DNA of 25,849 nucleotides, taken from positions 1 to 25,849 of the forward strand of contig KV919305.1 of the NCBI GenBank assembly GCA_002049455.2, given 5' to 3'. This stretch comes from Porphyra umbilicalis (lineage: Eukaryota; Rhodophyta; Bangiophyceae; Bangiales; Bangiaceae). Positions 18,349-25,849 of the stretch are shown piece after piece (position 1 is the first letter of the stretch; each line of letters starts with the position of its first letter). The notes under the pieces were generated by a model, which searched no databases, was not told the origin of the DNA, and was given only the letters and a program-made list of their open reading frames with translations. A program made the position numbers and the translations under genes.

Positions 18349-18427
18349 ATTGGCTGCGCCAATCGCAAGCCCCGCACGCACGTGACCGAGCTGGCGATTG
18401 CGCGGCGCCCGAGCGTGCACCGATTGG
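18349..18427 (+). promoter_or_regulatory. CCAAT palindrome and G-box upstream of VIPP1
   Basis: ATTGG CTGCG CCAAT forms a 15-bp palindrome at 18349-18363. A G-box core CACGTG lies at 18379-18384 and another ATTGG at 18423-18427. They sit 270-350 bases before the VIPP1 ATG, in the spacer after the MIT-like gene. CCAAT sites bind NF-Y and G-boxes bind bZIP/bHLH factors in other eukaryotes. The leader that follows (about 18590-18700) is strongly pyrimidine-rich. Function is inferred from position only. Confidence 0.4.
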
Positions 18428-18700
18428 GTGCTGGAGGGCCACCACACAGCGGCACCCCCCGAGCGGCGGTCAGCCGAGCCCCGACGCTCCACTCGGCCGC
18501 GCCGCTGCTCGGCGGCTGCGTCCCCCGTGCTTATCTTCACGGACGGTCGGCTCCCTCTGGACACAGCTCCTACGCCGCGGCTGGTTCTTTCCCCCCCTTT
18601 CTCTCCCCGACCTCCACATAGAAACCCATCTTTATTGTCCCCGTCTGCACACTCGCTTCTCCCGCCTCGCTCCCCGTGTCGACCCCCCCCTCCCCCCACC

Positions 18701-19641
18701 ATGGCCTTCATCCCTGCGGCGGGTGCCGCGGCGGCGCCCGCGCTCCGCGGCCGCGCTGTCGGCACGACCGCCTTTGCCGGCACTGCGGTATGCACTGGCC
18801 GTCCGACGCCCGCGGCGACAGCGCCCCCCCCCCCCCCACGGCGCCCATGACCATGAACATCTTTGACCGCCTCTCCCGCCTGGTCCGCGCGTCGGTTAAT
18901 GACGCCGTGTCGTCAGCCGAGGACCCCGAAAAGTTGCTCAACCAGGCGGTGGCGGACATGCAGGGCGACATTGTCAAGGTCCGGCAAGCCTACGCCGAGG
19001 TGTCCGCGTCGACCAAGCGGCTGGAGCGGCAGCGCGAGGCCGCCGCCACGTCGGCCGAGGAGTGGTACAAGCGGGCGCAGCTGGCGCTGCAGGCCGGCGA
19101 GGAGGAGCTTGCCAAGGAGGCGCTCGGCCGCCGCAATGCGCAAACCGAGACGGTCACGTCCTTGGACAATCAGCTCGGTGGCATGCGGGAGAATGTGAGC
19201 AAGCTCCACGCCTCCCTGACCGCCCTCGAGGCCAAGGTGTCTGAGGCACGCACCAAGAAGGACCAGTTTGTGGCGCGTGCCAAGACGGCCAAGACGAGCG
19301 CCGACATCAACTCGATGCTGTCGGGCGTCGGGGAGGGGTCGGCCATGGAGGCGTTTGAGCGCATGTCCGTCAAAGTCGAGGAGCTCGAGACGTCGGCGGA
19401 CGTGGCGTCAGAGATGGCCATTGGTGGCTCGGCGGACGTTGGGCTTGAGTCCAAGTTTAAGAAGCTGGAGAGCTCGTCGGTCGACGACGAGCTGGCCAAG
19501 ATGAAGGGCTCCATGGCGGGAGCCGGCGAGCAATACCGGCTGCCGGGCACGACCGGTGGGGCGGCAGGGGGACAGTCTTCGTCGGGTGGGAGCGCCATGG
19601 ATTCGGAGCTCGACCGGATGCGCAAGGACTTGGGCCGGTAG
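18701..19641 (+). CDS. VIPP1: VIPP1/IM30, plastid thylakoid membrane-remodelling protein
   Basis: The core begins at 18853 (MNIFDRLSRLVRASVNDAVS) with the amphipathic membrane-binding helix and the family signature SSAEDPEKLLNQAVADMQ. The long coiled-coil hairpin follows (KRLERQREAA, EEWYKRAQLALQAGEEELAK), then the SVDDELAKMKG helix. After a Gly/Ser linker comes the C-terminal extra helix (MDSELDRMRKDL) that separates VIPP1 from bacterial PspA. VIPP1 assembles into ring and rod polymers that maintain thylakoid membranes and is a member of the ESCRT-III/PspA superfamily. The transit peptide is in a different frame: ATG 18701 in strong context (ACCATGG) encodes MAFIPAAGAAAAPALRGRAV onward to a run of 14 C at 18824-18837. 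One extra C would join the frames. The core frame has no ATG before 18847. The homopolymer is probably miscounted or polymorphic. No intron seen. Confidence 0.93.
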
Positions 19642-19862
19642 AGCCGCCCAAGGCAGAGGGGGGGATTGACCCAGCGCCCGGAACGTGACTGGGGAGAGAG
19701 CCTCGTCTGGGTCTGGTGTTAAATAGCAGCAGCATGCTTTCGTTTTCTGCACGATCGTGGTGATTATTTATGGAACGCGTGACCGTGTACGGCTGTGTCG
19801 TTATAGGGAGGACGGAAAAGCACGCGGGACATGCACCAATGTTAAGCGTCACACTCCACGTC

Positions 19863-20020
19863 GGAGCGATCATGGCATACAGCCGTTCTCTGAAAAACCT
19901 CGCACGCCGACTGTTGCACCACTCTCACAAATCGGCCTCTGCGACCCCGTGAAGGCCGATTTGTAGGAGTGGTGCGACAGTTGGCGTGCGAGGTTTTTGC
20001 GAGAACGGCTGTAGGAGCGA
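19863..20020. repeat. Long hairpin, 61-nt arms, possible foldback/MITE
   Basis: Arm 19878-19938 pairs with arm 19953-20013 with about 7 mismatches over a 14-nt loop. GGAGCGA occurs on both sides (19863-19869 and 20014-20020) and could be a 7-bp target duplication, although seven to eight unpaired bases lie between the left copy and the left arm. It lies about 230 bp after the VIPP1 stop, before two AATAAA strings, so it may be transcribed in the VIPP1 3' UTR. A small inverted-repeat transposon, a small-RNA precursor and an mRNA 3'-end structure are all possible. Confidence 0.85.
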
Positions 20021-20047
20021 GGCAGCGACTGGGCTACTCCGCACCAC

Positions 20048-20066
20048 AATAAAATGTGGCAATAAA
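20048..20066 (+). terminator. Possible polyadenylation signals for VIPP1
   Basis: Two AATAAA hexamers lie at 20048-20053 and 20061-20066 in plus orientation, about 410 bases after the VIPP1 stop. Whether this organism uses AATAAA is not known from the window. Confidence 0.3.
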
Positions 20067-20823
20067 ACGCAGGAAACGTGTTGGCTTTCACTCGGATGAC
20101 GGCCCGGACGCGCCCCAGAGGCAATCAACCCCCATGCAATGCACACACGGTAGACGAGCAACCTCACACACGTTTCTCCACGCTCCCCGAGGCGCACCTC
20201 GCCCGTCCGCCTGCCGCCCGCCAGCCGCGGCGCACCGAGCGCGCACGCACATTCGCGCCAAGCAGAGGATTGCAAAAAAAAAACATGACAGTCCCGTCGA
20301 GGAGCCGCCCGCGGCACCTGCGCGGCCAACCACACCCGCCCGACCGTCCCCGACCGCCCGCCGCCGCGCACGTGCACGCAGACCAACCCCAAGCAGTCGC
20401 CAAGGCACGGTGGGCCACGCCCCAGGCGGGATCGGGGGCGGGGATGGCGGCGAACGTGACGCCGACACGCGTGAAGAGCCCGCGTCGGCAAGCCGCAGCC
20501 ATACACCGGCGCGATGGGGTGCAGGTGACGAGGGACACTCGGGTCGAACAAGGGGATGCAGGGCGTGCCACGCCCGCCCCTGAACCCCTAGCACCCCACA
20601 AGTGGTGTGGTCAGATCAGTGTCGTGCGTCGCGTCGGCGGGTAGCCCGCCTCAGGGGCCAAAGTGCCGGGGCACGGCCACACCACGGCCGCGCCACACCA
20701 TGCGGTGCTCGTCGGGGCCCCGTCAGCGGCGAGCTACGCCATGCCCCGCTGAGCAAGAACCGGCCGCCGCCAACGCGCGTCACCGTGATAGCGCACCCCG
20801 CACGCCCGCCTCGACCACCGCCC
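20067..20823. other. Spacer between convergent VIPP1 and poly(A) polymerase
   Basis: GC-rich DNA expected to hold the 3' UTR of the poly(A) polymerase gene on the minus strand. Several frames of 130-200 codons are open on both strands, all Arg/Pro/Ala-rich and overlapping each other. None has a recognisable domain, and I treat them as composition artefacts. A run of ten A lies near 20274-20283. Confidence 0.4.
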
Positions 20824-23800
20824 CTACGCTCTCCTCGCTGCCGCTGCCGCCGCCGACGGCGCGCCATTGGCCGACGGCGCGCCCGCACCGCCGTCCGCCG
20901 CTGGTGACGTTGGCACCTCGCCCCCCTCCATGCGCGCGCGCTTCTCCCCGCGCTGGTGCTCAGCCTCCTCCTCCATTGCCGCCCGCATGGCCGTCGCACC
21001 GCAGCTGCCATTGATCACCGCACGCCCACCGTCGGCCGCTTGTCCCGCTGGTGGTGGTTGTAGTGGTCCGCCACCGCCACCGCCGCCGTCGCCGCCGCCG
21101 CCGCCGGGGGGCCGCCTCGGCGACGCGCCCGCAACAACCGCCGAGTAGGAGAGGAGCGGCCGCCCACCAGCCGCAGGGGCGGGCGCCCCGGCAGCCGCGG
21201 CGGCAGCACCCGCCGCAGTCGCCGCGCCGGCCGTGGCACCCACACCGTCACCGCCGGCGGCGGCGGGCGCGTCTCGTGGCGCGGCCGGCACCGCCGGCGC
21301 GGCCGGAGCGGCCGGCAGCGGCACGCCCACCGCCGGCCCGCCACCACCCGCCCCGGCGGCCGGCGCGGCGGCTGGTCGTGCCGCCCCATACGGCGGCGGC
21401 CCGCCCGCCCCCACAGCCGGCGGGGGCATCCCCGGCGGCGGCGCCCCCCCGGGAACCCCCGTCGAATACGTGGCGCCGCCGCTGTAGGCTGCGGCCGCCG
21501 CCGCAGCGGCCGCCGCAGCATACAGCGGCGGCACCGCACCGGCGGCGGCCGCCCCCATGCCGGCGCCGCCGACGGGCGGCGCCGCCGAGTGCGGCGGCAG
21601 CACCCCAAACACCGGGGGCGGGTGTGACACGCCGAGCGCGGACGGGGGGACGCCCATGGCGGCGGCGGCGGCAGCGGCGGCGGCGGCGGCCGCCGATGTG
21701 GGCGGCGGCGGGGGCGGCGGCACCCCCACGCCGCCCGACCGCTGCGCGGTGGCGGCGGCGGCCGACGCGCATGCGGCGGCCGCCGCGTGCGACGCTGCCA
21801 ATGACTGGGCGAGTGGCAGGCCAACGCCGAGGGGCATGCCGCCGGCAAAGGCGGCCGCCGCCGAGCTGGACGTCGGCGACGCGGCCGCGTCCGGGCCGGC
21901 GTGCCCCCCGCCCCTGCCCGCCGCGCCCGGGGAGGTGACTTGCAAGCTCCGCCGCCGCAGCTCCTTCTTGCGCTTCTTGGACGAAGAGACGGCCTTGAGC
22001 CCCCGCCCATACACGCTCTCGGTCGCGCAAGGGGGGAGGTCCTTCCGTTTGATGTGCACCACGGTCACGAGCATCGTCTCGGTGCGCTCGGGCCACGACG
22101 AGACGAGGCTGATCCACTCTTCAATCGGCCGCGTCACGTCGACCGACCGGTGGAGGTCAGGGAGACCGCCACCACCCCCCCCCAGCGGCCCCCCTTCCGC
22201 CCGCTTGGCCACCAGATGGTCGACGCCAAAGAAGAAAGTGTGCCCGCACCCCGCCGGGTAGGCCGACGCGCAGTGGAACTCAGAGGGGAAAGGGTGCACG
22301 GCGACGCGCTGCACCAACTCGAGGCGGTGGACGAGCATGCGGAGTTTGGCTTCGACCCACCCGCGCCACCGCTGTTGGGCGGCCGCCTCGGACGCAAATA
22401 CGTCAATCTGCAGGAAGTGTTGGTGTTGGGAGAAAAAGTCGACGGGCTCAAAGAGCTTGTGCCACGCCGCGACCGCTCGTGCCGAGTGAGCGGGGTGGGA
22501 GAGGTGGGAGGACGCCGCGCCGGGTGACAGGCTCAGAGTAGGGGAAGTGGCCACAGCGGGCGGAGCGCCGCCGGGGAGAGCCATCCCGACCGCTTCTGGG
22601 GGAGGGGGGACGCCGGGCGGGGGCGCCGCCACCCCGTGGACCCCAAAGCCGTGCCTGCCACCACCTCCACTACCGCTGCCGCCGCCGCCGCCCGGGTCGT
22701 GGAGGGCGGGCGACGCGCCCGGCACGGAGATGGCCATCGGGTCGCTGCTGCTGTCAGGGGACGGGGAGGGTGGCGGCACGTCCTCGGCGGCAGCATCAGC
22801 GGCGGAAGCCGCAGCAGCGGCGGCAGCCGCACCAACCACAGACGCGTCGTCTTCGGCCGCGAGCATCCCATCTGGCGAGGGTAACCCCCCCCCCGCCCCT
22901 AGTGCGGCAGTTGCCACCCCCGCCGCTTGCGCCGCCGACGCATCATAGATGGCGTCCATAAACCGGTTGCCCCGCGCAATCTCACTCTGCACGACCCGCA
23001 GCGTCGACTGCGATACGTTGTGCGTCGTGTTCATCGATGGGTAGGATGGGGTGACGACCGGCATGAGGTGGCGCGCGTCCTGCATGTTGACCCGCGGGTT
23101 CCACAGCTTAAAGCCGAGGGCCGGGTTGCCCGGCGAAATCGAGCAGAGAAGCACCGGGTTGGGCCACCGCCACTGCTCGTACACGCGAAAGAAGCGGGAG
23201 AGAAGCGTCGCCGGCGCCGCGCGCGGGTACAGCTGACACACCCGCGCGACGAGGATGGCCCACGCGACGCCACCGAGGTAGCCGAGCACATTCGAGTAGA
23301 CGGCGCGGCGTTTGGCCCAGAGCTTGACCGCCCGCAGCGTCGTCCGAAAGTGGGGAATGTGCGGCACGAGGCGGAGGATCGCGTCGGTCACGCGCACCCC
23401 ATTGATGGAGCGCTGCGTGCCATCGTCCACGTTGCGGAGGATGCCATCATCGAGGATGTCGAGCGTCCGCGGGAGGGCCTCGAGTTGGAGGCACGCGACG
23501 AGCAGGTCAATCTCCACGCCGCCAAACACAAACTTGATGACCGGCACGTACGCGTCGGCAACGGCCACAATATCCCGCGCGTCGGGCGACGAGCGCAGCA
23601 TCTCCACGAGCACATTCTCCCGGGGGGGCGGCGGCACCCCCGCTTCCGCCAGCCCAAACACGTCCCGCCGCCGGTCGACGTGGCGGGGCGTCACGGCGAG
23701 CGTGTCGATATCCGCGCCCGGCCCGCTGACGCCGAGGCGGTTGGAGCCAAAGGTGAGGATGCGCGCGCCCGTTGCCGCCGCCGCCCCTGGCGGGAGGCCC

Positions 23801-24039
23801 GCCGCCAGCGACACGCGGCGCACCCACTCGACGACGAGGCGGGAGAGGTCGGCGAGGACCGCCTCCCGGTGCGCCGCCTCCGCCGCCGACTCGTACAGTT
23901 GGTTGGTGTGGAGCGCCACGTCCAAGTCGACCGACAGCTGCGCGTCGAGGGGCTCGGGGGGGGCCAGCGAGATGGGCTCCGTGATGCCATAGGTGGTGGG
24001 GGGGGGATCCGCCGCCGCGGCGGCGACGACCGCGTCCAT
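20824..24039 (-). CDS. PAP: Nuclear poly(A) polymerase with low-complexity insertions
   Basis: A single-exon gene of 1071 residues; ATG at 24037-24039, stop at 20824-20826. It adds the poly(A) tail to mRNA 3' ends in the nucleus. Residues 16-360 match the catalytic and central domains of canonical eukaryotic poly(A) polymerase. The nucleotidyltransferase motif is FGSNRLGVSGPGADIDTL (catalytic Asp110 and Asp112), with the third Asp at FGGVEIDLL (Asp178). Then come TDAILRLVPHIPHFRTTLRA, KLWAKRRAVYSNVLGYLGG and MPVVTPSYPSMNTTHNVSQS. The RNA-binding domain resumes at about 525 (WHKLFEPVDFFSQHQHFLQI) and runs to about 675. An insertion of about 160 residues, Ala/Gly/Pro/Ser-rich, separates it from the central domain. 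A basic SKKRKKELRRRS segment (about 687-698) is a likely nuclear localisation signal. The last 370 residues are Ala/Gly/Pro low complexity. The usual GSYRLGV reads GSNRLGV here. It converges on VIPP1. Confidence 0.95.
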   Translation of the reverse strand: MDAVVAAAAADPPPTTYGITEPISLAPPEPLDAQLSVDLDVALHTNQLYESAAEAAHREAVLADLSRLVVEWVRRVSLAAGLPPGAAAATGARILTFGSNRLGVSGPGADIDTLAVTPRHVDRRRDVFGLAEAGVPPPPRENVLVEMLRSSPDARDIVAVADAYVPVIKFVFGGVEIDLLVACLQLEALPRTLDILDDGILRNVDDGTQRSINGVRVTDAILRLVPHIPHFRTTLRAVKLWAKRRAVYSNVLGYLGGVAWAILVARVCQLYPRAAPATLLSRFFRVYEQWRWPNPVLLCSISPGNPALGFKLWNPRVNMQDARHLMPVVTPSYPSMNTTHNVSQSTLRVVQSEIARGNRFMDAIYDASAAQAAGVATAALGAGGGLPSPDGMLAAEDDASVVGAAAAAAAASAADAAAEDVPPPSPSPDSSSDPMAISVPGASPALHDPGGGGGSGSGGGGRHGFGVHGVAAPPPGVPPPPEAVGMALPGGAPPAVATSPTLSLSPGAASSHLSHPAHSARAVAAWHKLFEPVDFFSQHQHFLQIDVFASEAAAQQRWRGWVEAKLRMLVHRLELVQRVAVHPFPSEFHCASAYPAGCGHTFFFGVDHLVAKRAEGGPLGGGGGGLPDLHRSVDVTRPIEEWISLVSSWPERTETMLVTVVHIKRKDLPPCATESVYGRGLKAVSSSKKRKKELRRRSLQVTSPGAAGRGGGHAGPDAAASPTSSSAAAAFAGGMPLGVGLPLAQSLAASHAAAAACASAAAATAQRSGGVGVPPPPPPPTSAAAAAAAAAAAAMGVPPSALGVSHPPPVFGVLPPHSAAPPVGGAGMGAAAAGAVPPLYAAAAAAAAAAAYSGGATYSTGVPGGAPPPGMPPPAVGAGGPPPYGAARPAAAPAAGAGGGGPAVGVPLPAAPAAPAVPAAPRDAPAAAGGDGVGATAGAATAAGAAAAAAGAPAPAAGGRPLLSYSAVVAGASPRRPPGGGGGDGGGGGGGPLQPPPAGQAADGGRAVINGSCGATAMRAAMEEEAEHQRGEKRARMEGGEVPTSPAADGGAGAPSANGAPSAAAAAARRA

Positions 24040-24394
24040 GGCGCCGGTGGGGTGGCAATGGGGGCGCCCGGAGTACCGACGGCGCCGTGCGCCGGGGGGG
24101 GGGCACCGCTGCCCACGCGCGACGCGCCAACGAGGCGCCAGCCACGGTCCGCGGCCACAGGCGGTCGTGCCGCAAGAGTGACAGCCGGCGCCAACCTACC
24201 TGGTGCTGGAAGAAACGGCGTCGAGGAAGAAACGGCGGCCGCGCGTCACGCCCCCAGTCCCGCGACAGGGCGGTGGTGGCAGGCGCCCACGGTCCGCGTT
24301 GGCCACGACCCGACGTCACCAAAATAGACAAGACGATCGCCCCGCCGCCGCCACTGCTGCTGCTGCTGCTGCCGCCGCCGCCGGCGCTGCCGCC

Positions 24395-24432
<38 letters not shown>

Positions 24433-25140
24433 TGACGCCGTCGCCGCCGCCTCCGCGTTGGCCACCGCCCCGCCTCGGTGAACGGCACCGACCCGCGGCC
24501 GACGCGTCTTGCGTCGACGCCCGTCGGCGAGCCTCGCAGAGGCGGGGCGGCGCTCGCGCCCTCACTCCCCCCTTCCCCTCTGTCTGCGTCGCCGCGCCCC
24601 CCCTCCACGCCGCGCCGCCCCCCTCCCCGCCGTCGTCGGCGCGGGGCTGGAGCGCGGCGGGGGCGGCGCCGGTGGCCGGGATTCCCCAACGCACGTCGGC
24701 AGTCGGGCACTGCCCCGCCTCTCCCCGTCGCCGCTGCAGATGGGCCCCTGGCGGACACGCAACGACGGGCACGGTGCCTTGACACCGGATGGAAGAGCCG
24801 CCATGCATTTAACAGCTGCAATATGATGGTAAAACGAGGCGTGGAAACCCTAAAACAACTCTATTCTATTGCACTTCGTCGGTGTTGGTCTGTCCAATAC
24901 CAATCAAGTCCGTCACGGAGGAAGGGCTCGAATTCATGAGCAGCTGGAAAAAGCCTGACGCCAGAGCGGTCGCCGCCTTGCTCGCCCTGTCGCGCTGTTC
25001 CCATCTCTGCGGCTGGCTACTATGGCCGTAGGCAACGTGCGAGGCAGCGGTGCTGTATGACGTACGCCTGCTCTTGGCCTTTGTATCCTCCCACGGTATC
25101 ACGCTTGTTGCGTTCGTTTCCTTGAAAATACAGCAAAGTG
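24040..25140 (-). promoter_or_regulatory. Upstream region of poly(A) polymerase
   Basis: From 24040 to about 24800 the DNA is GC-rich, with open but low-complexity frames. A run of CTG/CCG trinucleotides at about 24351-24440 probably lies in the leader or promoter. A TGACGTC core (complement of 24312-24318, GACGTCA) resembles a bZIP/CRE site. Two overlapping CCAAT boxes (24894-24898, 24900-24904) lie about 860 bases upstream. From 24800 the base composition falls toward the window mean. No separate gene is supported. Confidence 0.35.
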
Positions 25141-25239
25141 CAGTTTCATGTGCTGCTGCTGATGTCATGCAATGCAGTTGCATGTGCTGCTGCTGATGTC
25201 ATGCAATACAGTTTCATGTGTTGCTGATGTCAAGCAAGG
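25141..25239 (+). repeat. 34-bp tandem repeat, three copies
   Basis: Copies at 25141-25174 and 25175-25208 begin CAGTT(T/G)CATGTGCTGCTG. A third, about 31 bp, at 25209-25239 has lost one CTG triplet. An ORF on the minus strand ends in the array but is not recognised. Confidence 0.92.
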
Positions 25240-25721
25240 GCGCCGCCGCTCATAGAAAACAACAGCGCACGACTCCATCGTCTTTCTACGAGCTGCTCCG
25301 TAGTCCAGGCCGCATGGGTTTCTGCCAGTCCCTCCGATCCGAGGCTGCCATCGTCTCTTCTGTGCGGTCGGACAGCAGCCGGGAAGCAGTTGTGTTTGCG
25401 GCCAACGCACAAGCCACCGTGCAAGACGCCTGAAGAGCCTGATGCAGTACCCACAGGGCACCTGACCGCTCTCTAGGATGGTGTCGTCCGCCACGCTTGA
25501 CCGCGCGCCCACCGCGCCGGCGTGTGGGATGGTCATCCACCTCGTGAGAACGGCGGACAGGTGGTGGCCCAACATTCCGCCTTTCTCCGCACAAGGGGCT
25601 CCGGGCCCCAAGGATATGGGTCTGTCCGATCAGCAAGCGCTACCACACCTCCCTGCCACACAGTCATACTGGAGAGTCCTCTGAGCGTATGCGTAGCAGT
25701 GTTCCCCTGTGCGCCTCGGCA
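25240..25721. other. No convincing gene
   Basis: Short frames on both strands, the longest about 148 codons on the minus strand (25165-25611, start not ATG). They have mixed composition and no recognised motif. It may be decayed coding or ordinary spacer DNA. Confidence 0.35.
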
Positions 25722-25849
25722 ATGGGCAGTGGCGCTCCTCGGCGCTCGCCTCGCGCGTCCATCGGGCACACCGAGACTGCGCGGCGCCCCAAACCAAGGG
25801 CGACCCCTGTGGGCGCCCCAGCGTGGGCCACCACCGCTCCCACCAGCCC
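25722..25849 (+). CDS. Possible N-terminus of a gene cut by the right edge
   Basis: ATG at 25722 opens a frame (MGSGAPRRSPRASIGHTETA) with no stop to the window end, 42 codons. It is rich in Arg, Ser, Thr, Ala and Pro with almost no acidic residues, as in a plastid or mitochondrial targeting peptide. It is too short to identify, and GC-rich DNA gives open frames by chance. Confidence 0.25.
   Translation, partial: MGSGAPRRSPRASIGHTETARRPKPRATPVGAPAWATTAPTS

Noticed and set aside
18788..18821. A GT...AG segment considered as an intron to join the VIPP1 transit peptide and core frames
   Set aside because: Only 34 nt long and its removal does not bring the two frames into register.
22927..24327. 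466-codon plus-strand frame antisense to poly(A) polymerase
   Set aside because: The minus strand encodes a clear, conserved poly(A) polymerase; the antisense frame is Arg/Ala/His-rich and caused by codon bias.
25141..25239. Regular repeats considered as a CRISPR array
   Set aside because: The units are directly abutting tandem copies without spacers, and the genome is eukaryotic.

Overview
The window looks like nuclear DNA of a very GC-rich eukaryote, most probably a bangiophyte red alga of the Porphyra/Pyropia type. Four things point there: genes with few or no introns, extreme G/C choice at third codon positions, coding islands broken up by minisatellites and low-complexity DNA, and a nuclear gene for a plastid protein (VIPP1) with a short Ala/Arg/Thr-rich transit peptide beginning MAFIPA. 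The species is an inference; no marker gene is present.

Layout. Positions 1-1923 (minus strand) hold a repeat-protein gene in two open pieces. Each piece carries an array of 66-bp and 39-bp units, and the gene runs off the left edge. Positions 2998-3579 (plus) hold a hypothetical ORF. Positions 4283-5399 (minus) are very GC-rich with a coding-like signal that changes frame. Positions 5705-6461 carry a 69-bp tandem repeat that is open on both strands. Positions 6462-12680 have lower base composition and no convincing gene; they contain a candidate 862-bp inverted-repeat element (6532-7393), a G-rich minisatellite (9247-9690) and small palindromes. Positions 12682-13560 are tandem and degenerate repeats. 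Positions 13873-15803 hold several overlapping, uncertain ORFs.

The right half holds the well-supported genes. At 16372-17771 (plus) is a two-exon gene whose spliced product has an N-terminal MIT-like domain followed by Cys-Pro, Lys-Pro and Met-Gly repeats. At 18701-19641 (plus) is VIPP1/IM30, the thylakoid membrane-remodelling protein of the ESCRT-III/PspA superfamily, with an apparent one-base problem in a 14-C run. At 20824-24039 (minus), convergent with VIPP1, is a complete nuclear poly(A) polymerase with large low-complexity insertions. A long hairpin (61-nt arms) lies between VIPP1 and poly(A) polymerase. A reading frame opens at 25722 and leaves the right edge.

The genes do not form an obvious pathway. 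The one suggestive pairing is the MIT-like protein beside VIPP1, because MIT domains classically bind ESCRT-III proteins and VIPP1 belongs to that superfamily. This may be chance. The MIT-like gene also shows an in-frame stop followed by more coding-like sequence, so its 3' end needs transcript evidence.
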